Below are positions 1 through 9,271 of a DNA stretch of 64,000 nt, piece after piece. The notes under the pieces are model-generated. The model made no database searches and was not told the DNA's origin. It was given only the letters and a program-made list of their open reading frames with translations. Numbering within the stretch: position 1 is the stretch's first letter; every line of letters starts with the position of its first letter. The position numbers were made by a program, and so were the translations under genes. Source of the stretch: MED-G105 sp038522945 (GTDB lineage: Bacteria; Pseudomonadota; Alphaproteobacteria; Caulobacterales; Parvularculaceae); assembly GCA_038522945.1 (NCBI GenBank), contig JBCBJV010000003.1, forward strand, positions 124,001-188,000. The letters run 5' to 3'.

Positions 1-48
1 GCGCCTTCGGAAAAGTGTTGGGGTGGTCAACAGTAGCTCCAGAGAAAT

Positions 49-603
49 TCAGGCCTGGCGTCGGCGCAGGCCAATAATTCCCGCGATCCCGGTCAGGATC
101 AGCAAGGCCGCGCCGGGAAGCGGAACAATTGACCGCATGTCATCTGTTTCAGTTTGCTCGCCTGAAAAGTCGATCATTTCTGCTGCCAAGGCCGGCGTTT
201 CAGACGCCTGCAATTGATCAAGTGGAGGGACAAAGTCCATTGGGTCGACGCCGATAATATCGAAGTTCAATGCGACCACTTCCGGCTGCAAGAATGCCTG
301 GCGCATAATCGAGAGCGGGAGCCGCATCGGCGTGAGCCCGTCGCTACGGTAATCTCGAAGTTCACCAATCAACTGCCCATTGAAAGAGGCGTTCGATGTT
401 CCGAGCCCGCCAATGGCATCGGATGAGACTTCATTTCGAAGAGCGCACGGCGTGAAACTGCACTGACCTCTCGTACCAATGGCATCCAGCAAGGTCGGCT
501 CGTTAATGTTGAACGCAACGAAGTTGGCAGAGGCAGTCGTTGGTGTGACGATTAAGCTAGTCGCAAAAGCGGTCGCAAGGCACGTCTTGAACAGATTTCG
601 CAT
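49..603 (-). CDS. VPLPA-CTERM sorting domain exoprotein
   Basis: Predicted secreted protein of 184 aa. The N-terminus is a signal peptide (MRNLFKTCLATAFATS..., likely cut after TTASA). The C-terminus has the tripartite sorting signal seen in VPLPA-CTERM proteins: the motif VPLPGAA, a hydrophobic helix (LLILTGIAGIIGL) and a terminal RRR cluster. Proteins of this class are normally handled by an exosortase in bacteria that make exopolysaccharide; no exosortase is visible here. The start at 603 is preferred over the longer frame from 714 because a GGAAA Shine-Dalgarno-like stretch sits about 8 nt upstream and the signal peptide begins there. The middle of the protein resembles no family I know, so its role at the surface is open. 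Confidence 0.75.
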   Translation of the reverse strand: MRNLFKTCLATAFATSLIVTPTTASANFVAFNINEPTLLDAIGTRGQCSFTPCALRNEVSSDAIGGLGTSNASFNGQLIGELRDYRSDGLTPMRLPLSIMRQAFLQPEVVALNFDIIGVDPMDFVPPLDQLQASETPALAAEMIDFSGEQTETDDMRSIVPLPGAALLILTGIAGIIGLRRRQA

Positions 604-670
604 GGCGATATTTCCAAAATGGACAAGTGAACAGATGCGGTGGCGTTTCGCCGCCGTAATCTTAAAGTCC

Positions 671-703
671 ATTAAGGTTAATAAAGGTTTGCATAAGGTT
701 AAC
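671..703. promoter_or_regulatory. three helically phased AAGGTT repeats
   Basis: AAGGTT occurs at 674-679, 684-689 and 695-700, that is every 10-11 bp, in the region upstream of the VPLPA-CTERM gene and before the OYE gene at 765. Two of the copies lie in the longer form TTAACCTTA on the minus strand. Phased repeats of this kind are typical of a transcription-factor site. The TTAA cores also recall the CtrA motif of alphaproteobacteria, but the canonical TTAA-N7-TTAA spacing is not met. The factor is unknown. Confidence 0.35.
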
Positions 704-764
704 GAACACCGCAAAATTTTCAGAAATTACTCAGCAGTCTGATGCGGAACACAACTTCTTTGCT

Positions 765-2051
765 ATGGCTTTGACCGACCCTCTTATCCTGCCGTGCGGG
801 GCTCGCTTAAAAAACCGCCTGGCCAAGGCAGCCATGACGGAGGGGCTAAGCGATGCGGCAAACCGGGCGACCCATCGCCACCAAACCCTTTATAAGAAGT
901 GGGCCGAAACCGGCGCCGGCTTACTGCTAACCGGCAATATCATCGTGGATCGGAGCCACTTAGAGCGGCCTGGAAATGTGGTGCTCGACGGAAACGTTGA
1001 TGAAGAAGGGCTCCTGGCCTTGTCGCGGTTCGCTGAGTCTGCCGTAAAGGCAGGCTCGGACGTTTGGGTTCAGCTCTCTCATGCTGGGCGACAGTCGCCA
1101 AAATCTGTTGCGTCGGAGCCGGTTGGTCCTTCAGCTGTGCCACTTGCCTTGCCGGGGGGACAATTCGGACGGCCACGCGCGCTCACCGATGACGAAATCG
1201 AAGACATTATCCAGAAGTTTGCGGCAGCGGCCAGAACGGCCAAGTCGGCAGGGTTCACCGGCGTGCAAATCCACGCAGCCCATGGTTACCTCGTGTCAGA
1301 ATTTCTTAATCCGCTTGCCAATCAACGCAATGACGAATGGGGCGGGTCACTTGAAAATCGAGCAAGGCTATTGCTGCGGCTTGTAGAAAGTGTGCGCACG
1401 CAGGTCGGTAGTGGATATCCAGTTTCGGTAAAGCTCAACTCATCCGACTTTCAAAAAGGCGGCTTTTCGTTCGACGAATGCCTTCTGGTTGTTGAGCTAT
1501 TAAATCAGGCTGGCGTTGATCTGTTAGAAATCTCCGGCGGGAATTATGAACAGCCGAAAATGATGGGCCTCGATGGGCTTGAGCTGGTCTTCGAAGAGAG
1601 CATCGCTTCCTCAACCCGCGCACGTGAGGCTTATTTTATCCAGTACGCTGAGGAAGTAGCGAAGGTCGCCAATATGCCGGTCATGGTCACTGGTGGTTTT
1701 CGGACCCGGGCCGCGATGGAAGATGCCTTGACGAGTGGTGCATGCAGTATTGTCGGGATTGGCCGCCCGTTCTGTGTTGCGCCGGAGGCTATTGAAACGT
1801 TCCTGAAAGGCGAGCTTGATACTCTTCCGTCTCCAGAGAAGAGCCTTTCAATCGGGCCCGGTATTTTCGGGCGATCATCGTCCCTTGGGATTATGAAGGT
1901 GATCAACGGTTTCGGGGCGATGGCGTACTTTTACCAAAACATATTCCGGTTGGCGGATGGACTTGAACCTGACTTGACCATGCCGATCCTGCCAGCACTG
2001 ATCCGCCACCAGCGCCACGAGCTTGCAGCGGCAAAGGCACTCATCAGATAA
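765..2051 (+). CDS. Old Yellow Enzyme family NADH:flavin oxidoreductase
   Basis: A 428-aa flavin (FMN) TIM-barrel oxidoreductase of the OYE/2,4-dienoyl-CoA reductase type, expected to reduce activated C=C bonds with NAD(P)H in the cytoplasm. Visible family marks are the active-site pair H170-A-A-H173-G-Y followed by FLNP, the substrate-barrel strand VSVKLNSSDF, and the late phosphate-binding stretch GGFRTR...GIGRPF. Unlike dienoyl-CoA reductases it has no C-terminal 4Fe-4S and FAD extension; the length fits a single-domain OYE. No strong Shine-Dalgarno precedes ATG 765. It ends 17 nt before the convergent P450 gene. The substrate cannot be read from the sequence. Confidence 0.88.
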   Translation: MALTDPLILPCGARLKNRLAKAAMTEGLSDAANRATHRHQTLYKKWAETGAGLLLTGNIIVDRSHLERPGNVVLDGNVDEEGLLALSRFAESAVKAGSDVWVQLSHAGRQSPKSVASEPVGPSAVPLALPGGQFGRPRALTDDEIEDIIQKFAAAARTAKSAGFTGVQIHAAHGYLVSEFLNPLANQRNDEWGGSLENRARLLLRLVESVRTQVGSGYPVSVKLNSSDFQKGGFSFDECLLVVELLNQAGVDLLEISGGNYEQPKMMGLDGLELVFEESIASSTRAREAYFIQYAEEVAKVANMPVMVTGGFRTRAAMEDALTSGACSIVGIGRPFCVAPEAIETFLKGELDTLPSPEKSLSIGPGIFGRSSSLGIMKVINGFGAMAYFYQNIFRLADGLEPDLTMPILPALIRHQRHELAAAKALIR

Positions 2052-2068
2052 GATAATCTGCAGACAAA

Positions 2069-3316
2069 TTAAGTCATCTTGTATTTTACAGGCAGCGATT
2101 TAATGCCGGAGACGAACCCGCCCTGGACATATTCAGCCGGGCCATCGAAGTCGATTTCCTTTAGCCTTGGCAGCAGGCGCTGGAAGAAGATCTCCACTTC
2201 CATCCGAGCAAGGTGTTTCCCAAGGCACACATGGGGGCCAAAGCCGAAGGCAAGGTGTTGGTTGACGGGCCGGGAAGGGGCCGGCTGATCGGGGTTATCA
2301 AACTGGGTCGCATCACGAGCTGCGGACGGATAGGACAGCATAATGGTCTCGCCTGCTTTGATCGACTGGCCGCCCACGCTCACGTCTTTGGTAGGGGTGC
2401 GGAGGAAGTGTTTGACGGGAGCGGCAAGCCGTACGAACTCGTCGGCACAGGTCTCCATCAACTCCGGCGATTGGGTCAATTCTTTGCGAAGGGCCGGGTT
2501 CTCGATCAGGTGCTTCATCCCCTCCGCAATTGATGCGCTTGTGGTGTCGTGCCCGGCGGTGGTCACCAGAATAAAGTAAGAAAGCTGCTTGAATGGATCG
2601 ATCGGCTGTCCGTCAATTTCAGCATTGGCAAGGACACTGGCGAGATCGTCAGTCGGTTCCGCTCTGCGTGCTTCGATCAGGCCAGTGACGTACTGATTGA
2701 ATTCACCGATGACTTTGACGACGCCCATTTCGCCGAGAGCCGCGCCTTCTCCCAAATCCGGATCAAGGAAACCGAATAGCTGTTGGGTCATCTCCAGGAT
2801 GCGTTGGTCGTCTTCCGGCGGGACACCCATGATCGAGAGAACAACGCGCAGCGGAAACCAGAACGCCACATCCCCTGCAAAATCACATTTGCCGTTCATT
2901 GCCGCCATGCGATCAATGAAGATATCCGCCTGCATGGTGGTCTGAGTGCGGAGTTTTTCAATATTTGTCCGGCTGAAATAGGCTTGTGCGACAATTCGAT
3001 GTTTGAGGTGTTCTTCCCCGTCCATATGGACCAGCGTCTTCAAGCCATTAAGATCGCCGAACTGCTCAAAGTTGACGCGCTCCTGCTCAAGCGACTGCAA
3101 GACCGTGCGTGGACCTGCCAAAAAAGTCTCAGGTTCATTCTCAATGGCTTTGATGTCGTCATGCCGTGTCACAAGCCAAAAGGGCGGGTAGCCTTCTTCT
3201 TCGACATATGTCACCGGATCATTCTGGCGAAGGTCAGCGAGCAACGTATTCACTGCATCCGGATTGGCAAATGTCTGAGGAAATATGAGGTCCTTTGGTT
3301 TTAACTTGGTCGGCAC
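2069..3316 (-). CDS. cytochrome P450
   Basis: A 415-aa soluble bacterial cytochrome P450. The I-helix oxygen-binding motif AGHDTT is at residues 254-259, the K-helix ExxR is E293-F-V-R296, and the haem-ligand loop FGFGPHVCLGKHLA places the thiolate at C364. There is no membrane anchor, so it should use a soluble ferredoxin/reductase pair; none is encoded nearby. It is divergent from an AraC-type regulator (start 3432) across a 115-bp gap, which suggests that the regulator may control it. The TTAGHDTTSA type of I-helix is shared with P450s that hydroxylate terpenoids, sterols or fatty acids, but the substrate is not determined. Confidence 0.93.
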   Translation of the reverse strand: MPTKLKPKDLIFPQTFANPDAVNTLLADLRQNDPVTYVEEEGYPPFWLVTRHDDIKAIENEPETFLAGPRTVLQSLEQERVNFEQFGDLNGLKTLVHMDGEEHLKHRIVAQAYFSRTNIEKLRTQTTMQADIFIDRMAAMNGKCDFAGDVAFWFPLRVVLSIMGVPPEDDQRILEMTQQLFGFLDPDLGEGAALGEMGVVKVIGEFNQYVTGLIEARRAEPTDDLASVLANAEIDGQPIDPFKQLSYFILVTTAGHDTTSASIAEGMKHLIENPALRKELTQSPELMETCADEFVRLAAPVKHFLRTPTKDVSVGGQSIKAGETIMLSYPSAARDATQFDNPDQPAPSRPVNQHLAFGFGPHVCLGKHLARMEVEIFFQRLLPRLKEIDFDGPAEYVQGGFVSGIKSLPVKYKMT

Positions 3317-3431
3317 GTCGCAACTCCAAACAAAATCGGAAGACCGGTATGATGCAGCACAGACGAGAATCTCCCACGCTTGCCGCTATGTGCCTGTCAG
3401 ATAAAAGACCGCAAAGGCAATAACAACGATC

Positions 3432-4538
3432 ATGGACACAAGCGCCCCCAGCACGATCGATATCATTGAACTGCTCATGCGCGGGGCGGGCGCCGGTATT
3501 GGTTTGTTGCTTGCGACGATGCTGATTGCTGTTGCCCGGAAGAACCCGCGAACTTCGCTCTTGCTATATTTAGGAGCGCTTTGTGCCGGGACAAATGCGA
3601 TCTACATCCTGACGTCCGCCAGGCCGTTTTTTGCGGTTGCTGGTGTGTTACAGCCGGTCTTCATTGCAGGTGCCATTGCGAACTCGGTCACCTTTTGGTG
3701 GTTTGCAACCGCTCTTTTTGACGACGGCTTCAAATGGCGGTGGTGGCGGATGGCACCGCTTGTTCTGCTTTTCGTGACGGAGATCCCTGAAGAACTGCTC
3801 GGGCACGACACCCTTGGAGCAACGCTGATTGATATCAGTCAGCAGGTCTTGGTTTTCGCGATGCTGGGGCATGCCATTTTTTTGGCGGTGCGGGATTTCA
3901 AAACGGATCTTGTCGAGCCGCGGCGGCGATTTCGCATTGCGTTCGTTCTGGCCGCTGCCAGCCTCGGGATCATTATCACTGTCGTTGAGGTCGCGAAAAT
4001 CTTCGTTGAGGGCTTTAGCGATCTCTTGCCTCTCCATGCTTTTGCGATGTTGGCCATCAACTTCGCTGCGGCTTTATGGTTCACATCAGTGCGCCATCCA
4101 GTTTTTGACCCCGCGGTGGCAGGCAAGTCGGTCGGCGCGCGAGACGCGCAAATCCGGCCGGAAAACCACGCGGCCTATGAAAGGTTGATAGCCCTCATGG
4201 ACGATGGTGTTTACCGCACGGAAAAGCTGACTGTCGCGGCGCTGGCTGAACAAGTGGGCCTTGCCGAACATCAATTGCGCAAGCTGATCAATCAGGAGCT
4301 GGGGTATCGGAACTTTGCCGCCTTCCTGAACGCACGCCGCGTTGAGGAAGCAAAGGCGATCCTTGCCGATCCGGCCCGCGCCCGCGAACAGGTCCTCCAG
4401 ATTGCCTTGCATCTTGGCTTTGGTTCACCTGCGCCGTTCAACCGGGCCTTCAAGGAACAGACCGGCCAGACTCCAACGACTTATCGGAAGGCGGCATTGG
4501 GGAATGGCGAAGGCCGAGCGAGTGACGCCCGCGCGTGA
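3432..4538 (+). CDS. AraC-family regulator with N-terminal membrane domain
   Basis: A 368-aa protein with about seven hydrophobic helices in residues 10-220 (for example IGLLLATMLIAVA) followed by a C-terminal AraC/XylS double helix-turn-helix (about residues 260-355). The first recognition helix falls in LAEQVGLAEHQLRKLIN and the second in ALHLGFGSPAPFNRAFKEQ. Proteins of this architecture sense a membrane or small-molecule cue and act on neighbouring promoters. It is divergent from the P450 gene, and the desaturase-like gene at 4699 follows on the same strand after 160 bp, so both are candidate targets. A second protein of the same architecture is at 23333-24520. The signal is unknown. Confidence 0.88.
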   Translation: MDTSAPSTIDIIELLMRGAGAGIGLLLATMLIAVARKNPRTSLLLYLGALCAGTNAIYILTSARPFFAVAGVLQPVFIAGAIANSVTFWWFATALFDDGFKWRWWRMAPLVLLFVTEIPEELLGHDTLGATLIDISQQVLVFAMLGHAIFLAVRDFKTDLVEPRRRFRIAFVLAAASLGIIITVVEVAKIFVEGFSDLLPLHAFAMLAINFAAALWFTSVRHPVFDPAVAGKSVGARDAQIRPENHAAYERLIALMDDGVYRTEKLTVAALAEQVGLAEHQLRKLINQELGYRNFAAFLNARRVEEAKAILADPARAREQVLQIALHLGFGSPAPFNRAFKEQTGQTPTTYRKAALGNGEGRASDARA

Positions 4539-4698
4539 CGTCTGCTGAGCTCGGCTGATCTTTCTCGAAAAACTCTGATCGAATTTGAAAATGACGCTGA
4601 TTTTTCGGCGATGACGCGCGGTGCGTCTCAAATCGAAGGCAGGCTCCGAGTGGGCGCGTCGTCAATCCTGACGCAACACTTCACTTTGGAGATCCCCC

Positions 4699-5538
4699 TT
4701 GTCGCTTGGTCTATTCGAAAGCTTTTTCCCCGTTCTTGCCAGTGCCCTTGATGCGTATATCCGTATTTTCCCCATCGACCTTGTTCGATATCTCATGGGG
4801 GCGGGCGGGGTTTACCTGGTGGTCAACGTCTTGTTGCGACGACGATTGGCACCCCTAAAGATCCGGGCTATCGACCCGATGGACGGACAGAAGCAAAGGG
4901 AGTTCATCACGTCTTTGCGCACGGTGATGATCTTCGCCCTCAACGGCACCTTCATCTTTTTGTTTATGGAGGCCGGCGTAATCCAGCTGGCAGGCCCGCT
5001 GCCCGAGACCGGGATAGCATTCCACGCAATCTCGCTCGTCGCCATCATCGTCGCGCACGATGCCTGGTTCTACTGGACCCACCGGCTGATCCATGATCGG
5101 CGACTGTTCCGGCGCATGCACCGCACGCATCACCGCTCAAAAGTGCCGACGGCGTGGGCGGCTTATTCGTTCGATCAGAGCGAGGCGTGGATCAATGCGA
5201 TCTTCCTGCCGATCTATCTGGTGCTCGTGCCGACCCCGAGCTTGGTGATCTTCCTGTTTTTGGTCCACATGATCGTGCGCAATGCCCTCGGTCATTGCGG
5301 CGTTGAAGTTTATCCGGCGACAAGGGATGGCAAGCCATTGTTCGACTGGATGACGACGACCACGCATCACGATCTGCATCACGAGTTCGGCCGCTGGAAC
5401 TATGGCCTCTATTTCACCTGGTGGGACCGGCGCATGGGCACTGAACACCCGCTCTACCATGAACGCTTTGCGCGCTCGGTCGGTATACCGCTGAACGGCT
5501 CAGCCGTTGCCGCGGTCGGCGGTGTACGGAGGGTTTAG
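4699..5538 (+). CDS. fatty acid hydroxylase / sterol desaturase family protein
   Basis: A 279-aa integral membrane di-iron enzyme. The three histidine clusters of the family are present: HRLIH within WFYWTHRLIHD, HRTHH within RMHRTHHRS, and HHDLHH within TTTHHDLHHEFG. Hydrophobic helices precede and separate them. Such enzymes hydroxylate or desaturate lipids, carotenoids or sterol-like compounds using O2. The start is TTG 4699, chosen because GGAG at 4687-4690 is about 8 nt upstream and the homologous reading begins there. With the P450 and AraC regulator next to it, it may belong to a small lipid-modification group; that is inference from position only. Confidence 0.88.
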   Translation: MSLGLFESFFPVLASALDAYIRIFPIDLVRYLMGAGGVYLVVNVLLRRRLAPLKIRAIDPMDGQKQREFITSLRTVMIFALNGTFIFLFMEAGVIQLAGPLPETGIAFHAISLVAIIVAHDAWFYWTHRLIHDRRLFRRMHRTHHRSKVPTAWAAYSFDQSEAWINAIFLPIYLVLVPTPSLVIFLFLVHMIVRNALGHCGVEVYPATRDGKPLFDWMTTTTHHDLHHEFGRWNYGLYFTWWDRRMGTEHPLYHERFARSVGIPLNGSAVAAVGGVRRV

Positions 5539-5610
5539 CAAACTAAGACCTCGGTTTGGTATTTCTCCGCGGATCACGCGCGCCCTATCACCAGGCTATT
5601 GGGCCAACTG

Positions 5611-5626
5611 TTAACTATTCAATAAC
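5611..5626. promoter_or_regulatory. possible CtrA-like half-perfect site
   Basis: TTAACTATTCAATAAC matches the alphaproteobacterial CtrA motif TTAA-N7-TTAAC with one mismatch in the second half. It lies 140 bp upstream of the acyltransferase gene at 5766. A single imperfect match can arise by chance, so this is weak evidence. Confidence 0.2.
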
Positions 5627-5765
5627 CAAACCTCACGCACGTTTAACCGTAGATTCATCGTCGGAGCTAGATCGCTGATACGAAAAATAAGCTGAAGACC
5701 GCTGCCAGCTCGTATCACCCTCGCATCAAGTCGACCTAGCCTCGCAGCAATTGTGAGGATCATCG

Positions 5766-6809
5766 GTGTTCGGATTTTTGAGGCTATTTCTCGCTTCGAT
5801 CGTCGTTGTGAACCATGCCGGGTTGACCATCCTTGGCGTGAAACCCGGCCCGGTTGCTGTCGTTATCTTCTATTGTATATCCGGATACGTTATTTCCGCG
5901 CTGCTCCAAAAAATTCCAAAGGGAAATCTCTATAGAGGGTTCTATCTGGAACGTGCCATGCGCATCTTTCCTCAGTATTGGGCCCATTTGCTTGTCGCCA
6001 TCGTGTTCATTGCCGTTTCAGGGGTTGGGTCAAAGTTCACCGCAACCGCTCTTGACTGGAAATCGGTTTTCGCGAGCGCCTCGCTTTTGCCGATGCAGGG
6101 GCGCGCGGTTTCTGACTATCTCGCGGGCGCGATGTATGTACCGACCGGATGGTCGCTGTCACTTGAACTTTCCTTTTATGCAATCGCCCCCTTCGTATTG
6201 AGGACCAATCGACTGAATTGGGTGTGCGGAGCGAGTTTCATTGTATTCGCGTTGGCAGTGGCAGGGGTGACGCCGTGGCCCCCACATACACTTTCCTACG
6301 CCACAATATTTGGCACATTCCATTTTTTCGCACTCGGTTACTGGATCCATCAACGAAGATGGTCCGAGATCCAACTATGGGGCGTTGGGATGGCATGCCT
6401 CGCCGTCTTTGTGACCGTCGGTGCTGATTGGTCAGCTCCCCACGTCATGGAAGTCATGATTGCAAGCTTGATTGTCGTCCCCCTCGTAAGAGGGCTCGCG
6501 GACATCTCAATTTCTGGTATGAGAGAGTTTGACGATTTCGCGGGTCGAATTTCCTACCCGGTATTTCTCAACCATTTTCTCGTCATGTGGGCGATCGACG
6601 CGCAAAGTGTTGCAAACGGGAGCGGTGCATTTCAAATGACAGCTCTGCTGTGGAGCGTATTCTTCGCATGCTGTGCATATTGGCTCGTCGAGCAGCCATT
6701 GGCTCAAGCGCGACGCTCATTGAGGACTGCCACAGTACATAATACGCACACCACAATTCCGTCGTCCCTCGATCTCGACGCTCGCCGTGCTATGGGCTCT
6801 CGGGCATAG
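5766..6809 (+). CDS. acyltransferase 3 (OafA/YrhL-type) membrane protein
   Basis: A 347-aa polytopic membrane protein of the acyltransferase-3 family, which transfers acetyl or other acyl groups to extracytoplasmic sugars, lipids or glycans. The family's catalytic histidine lies in the first helix (VVVNHAGL), and the following RAMRIFPQYW matches the conserved arginine-rich loop. About ten hydrophobic segments follow. GTG 5766 is the likely start, with GAGGA about 7 nt upstream. The last 20 bp overlap the convergent lipoprotein gene. It stands alone rather than in a polysaccharide cluster, so the acceptor is unknown; exopolysaccharide or O-antigen decoration is the usual role. Confidence 0.85.
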   Translation: MFGFLRLFLASIVVVNHAGLTILGVKPGPVAVVIFYCISGYVISALLQKIPKGNLYRGFYLERAMRIFPQYWAHLLVAIVFIAVSGVGSKFTATALDWKSVFASASLLPMQGRAVSDYLAGAMYVPTGWSLSLELSFYAIAPFVLRTNRLNWVCGASFIVFALAVAGVTPWPPHTLSYATIFGTFHFFALGYWIHQRRWSEIQLWGVGMACLAVFVTVGADWSAPHVMEVMIASLIVVPLVRGLADISISGMREFDDFAGRISYPVFLNHFLVMWAIDAQSVANGSGAFQMTALLWSVFFACCAYWLVEQPLAQARRSLRTATVHNTHTTIPSSLDLDARRAMGSRA

Positions 6810-7740
6810 TTAAGCGCCACCCCGTCAGCGTACTTGGCTCCCAGTTTGGCACGAGCACCATGTCGTCAATCCGTGTGAGGTCATTCTGGAGAATGCCATC
6901 GTCGCGGGTGTTGAGGAGCGAGGTAATCTCGCCGTCCTCGCTGACAAAATAGATCTCGCCGCGCCAGGCGGAGACGAGATAGCCGCCGTCAACCAGCGCA
7001 ATGCCGTCGCCGTCGGTCATGCCGGTGGCGATCCCGGTGATGGTCTTTTCTTTGTTGACGCTCAAAAGGTTGCCATCGCTCATGGTGCTGATGATCATTT
7101 GATCACCATCGTCATCGCCGTCACCCAAGAGCCCGTTGACGCCGCCAAGGCGGGAGTCTTCCAGCCAGATCTGGAAGTCGCTGCCTTGCAGTCGCAAGAC
7201 ATGGGCATTCTGGGAGTCGGAGATGAAGATGGCGTCGTCCCAGACGGTTACATCATTGAGGAACTTTGCCCCCTCGACGGTGATCGACCGTTCGAGACTG
7301 CCGGTCTCGGCGTTAAAGATCCGTACCGTGTCGATATCGGCGACATACAAAAGCCCATTCCAGACCGTCATGCCTTTCGGCGCGTCCAGGCCTTCGGCCC
7401 ATTTCGCCTCAATGATTTCCCCGTCGCGGCCCACTTTGGAGATCCACCCTTCGCCATCTTTGTCGGTCCCGCCGCCGGCAACGTTTGAGACAAAGAAAGT
7501 GCCGTCAGCGGCCGCAGCGACCCCTTCCGGATTGGAAAAACCTTCCGTTGTCCAAGCGAAGTCGAGCCGGACCGTCTCATCGGTTCCGAGTGAGGGGCCA
7601 GCTGGCGCCTCTTGCGCGGCGGCTTCGGTCTCGACTTTTGAGTTCGCACTTTCAGTTGCGTCGACGCCCGACGGCGTCGTTTGCCCGCAAGCAACGATGA
7701 GGCTGAATACACAAACCGCGGCGATTCCCCGATGGATCAT
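6790..7740 (-). CDS. SMP-30/gluconolactonase-like beta-propeller lipoprotein
   Basis: A 316-aa predicted lipoprotein. The lipobox ends in IVAC, giving an acylated C18, and is followed by a low-complexity Ala/Glu/Thr linker to about residue 60. The rest is a repeated beta-propeller pattern of the SMP-30/gluconolactonase/NHL kind: PEGVAAAADGTFFVSN, APKGMTVWNGLLYVAD, LNDVTVWDDAIFISD and similar blades. Such propellers either hydrolyse lactones with a bound divalent metal or act as binding scaffolds. I do not see a full set of metal ligands, so an enzymatic role is uncertain. It overlaps the acyltransferase gene tail to tail by 20 bp. Confidence 0.75.
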   Translation of the reverse strand: MIHRGIAAVCVFSLIVACGQTTPSGVDATESANSKVETEAAAQEAPAGPSLGTDETVRLDFAWTTEGFSNPEGVAAAADGTFFVSNVAGGGTDKDGEGWISKVGRDGEIIEAKWAEGLDAPKGMTVWNGLLYVADIDTVRIFNAETGSLERSITVEGAKFLNDVTVWDDAIFISDSQNAHVLRLQGSDFQIWLEDSRLGGVNGLLGDGDDDGDQMIISTMSDGNLLSVNKEKTITGIATGMTDGDGIALVDGGYLVSAWRGEIYFVSEDGEITSLLNTRDDGILQNDLTRIDDMVLVPNWEPSTLTGWRLTMPESP

Positions 7741-7804
7741 GTTGTCTCTTTCCCATATGCGTAAGCTAATCTTTCAGCATGACCCTATCGGGCGCAGGGT
7801 CTAA

Positions 7805-7841
7805 TGCAAACAAAAACCGGCCCCGCAAAGGGGGCCGGTTT
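7805..7841 (-). terminator. intrinsic terminator of glnA
   Basis: A perfect 11-bp inverted repeat (7814-7824 with 7831-7841, loop of 6 nt) is followed on the minus strand by a T-rich tract (TTTTTGTTTG). It lies about 25 nt after the glnA stop codon, as expected for a Rho-independent terminator of that gene. Confidence 0.88.
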
Positions 7842-7864
7842 CGATTGTCTGACTACGTTCTGCG

Positions 7865-9271
7865 TTATACGGAGTAGTACATCGCGAACTCGACCGGGTG
7901 AGGGGTCGTTTCGAACCGCGAGACCTCTTCCATCTTCAGGTCGATATAGGCATCGATCTGGTCGTCATTGAAGACATTGCCCTTCTTCAGGAAGGTGCGG
8001 TCCTTGTCGAGGGCGTCGAGCGCGTCACGTAAGGAAGCACACACCGTCGGAATGTCTTTGAGCTCTTCCGGCGGCAGGTCGTAGAGGTCCTTGTCCATCG
8101 GATCGCCCGGATGGATCTTGTTTTCAATGCCGTCGAGGCCTGCCATGAGCAAGGCGGAGAAGACGAAGTATGGGTTACCCGCCGGATCCGGGAAGCGTGT
8201 TTCCAGACGCTTGCCGTTTGGCGATGGCGTCCAAGGGATACGGATAGATGCGGATCGATTGCGGGCAGAATAAGCAAGAAGCACTGGCGCCTCAAAGCCC
8301 GGGACCAGACGCTTGTAAGAGTTTGTGGTCGAATTGGCGAACGCGTTGATCGCACGGGCGTGCTTGATGATCCCGCCAATGTAATAGAGGCAGGTTTCTG
8401 AAAGGTCCGCATACCGATCGCCTGCAAAGGCGGGCTTGCCTTCGCTCCAGATCGATTGGTGAACGTGCATACCTGTGCCGTTGTCATTGTTGACAGGCTT
8501 GGGCATGAAGGTCGCCGTCTTGCCATAGCCTGCCGCGACCTGATGCACGATGTATTTGTACATCTGCATTCTGTCAGCCATTTTCGTCAGTGTCGCGAAT
8601 TTCATGCCGAGTTCATGCTGAGATGGCGCGACCTCATGGTGGTGCTTTTCAGGTGAAAGCCCAAGCTCACTCATGACGGCCAGCATTTCAGAACGCATGT
8701 CCTGGGAGCTGTCGACAGGTGGGACCGGGAAGTAGCCGCCTTTTGGCCCCGGACGATGAGCAAGGTTGCCGCCTTCAAAAGGGGTCCCTGAATTGTAAGG
8801 ACCTTCTTCGCTGTCGATCAGGAAGCCGGTATTGTTCTGTTCAACTGACCAGCGCACATCGTCAAAGACGAAAAACTCCGCTTCCGGACCAAAATAAGCA
8901 GTGTCGCCAACGCCAGTCGATGCGAGGAAAGCCTCGGCCGCTTTGGCAGTTGTGCGCGGGTCGCGGCCATAGGGCTGGCCCGTGGCGGGCTCCAGGACGT
9001 CGCAGAAAATCGCCAAGGTGGGCTGTGCAAAAAACGGATCGATGAAAGCCGTTTCAGGGTCGGGCTTCAGGTTCATGTCGGACTCATTGATCGCTTTCCA
9101 GCCGGCAATCGACGACCCGTCGAACATCGTGCCTTCTTCAAAGAAGTCCTCGTCGATCATCTCGCGGTCAAAAGTGACGTGCTGCCATTTTCCGCGTGGG
9201 TCAGTGAACCGCAGATCGACGAAGCGGATGTCTTTGTCCTTGATTGTTTTTAGCACTTTGTCCGCGGACAT
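7865..9271 (-). CDS. glnA: glutamine synthetase, type I
   Basis: A 468-aa class I glutamine synthetase, which makes glutamine from glutamate, ammonia and ATP as a cytoplasmic dodecamer. Family marks are FDGSSIAGWKAINESDM near the start, PKPVNNDNGTGMHVHQS in the middle, and NSYKRLVPGFEAP with RNRSASIRIP in the active site. The adenylylation site is the tyrosine in KDLYDLPPEE, so activity is probably controlled by GlnE. The length equals that of the enterobacterial enzyme. ATG 9271 has TAGGAG 8-9 nt upstream. glnB is the next gene upstream on the same strand, the usual alphaproteobacterial pairing, but 390 bp away, so glnA likely has its own promoter. Confidence 0.98.
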   Translation of the reverse strand: MSADKVLKTIKDKDIRFVDLRFTDPRGKWQHVTFDREMIDEDFFEEGTMFDGSSIAGWKAINESDMNLKPDPETAFIDPFFAQPTLAIFCDVLEPATGQPYGRDPRTTAKAAEAFLASTGVGDTAYFGPEAEFFVFDDVRWSVEQNNTGFLIDSEEGPYNSGTPFEGGNLAHRPGPKGGYFPVPPVDSSQDMRSEMLAVMSELGLSPEKHHHEVAPSQHELGMKFATLTKMADRMQMYKYIVHQVAAGYGKTATFMPKPVNNDNGTGMHVHQSIWSEGKPAFAGDRYADLSETCLYYIGGIIKHARAINAFANSTTNSYKRLVPGFEAPVLLAYSARNRSASIRIPWTPSPNGKRLETRFPDPAGNPYFVFSALLMAGLDGIENKIHPGDPMDKDLYDLPPEELKDIPTVCASLRDALDALDKDRTFLKKGNVFNDDQIDAYIDLKMEEVSRFETTPHPVEFAMYYSV

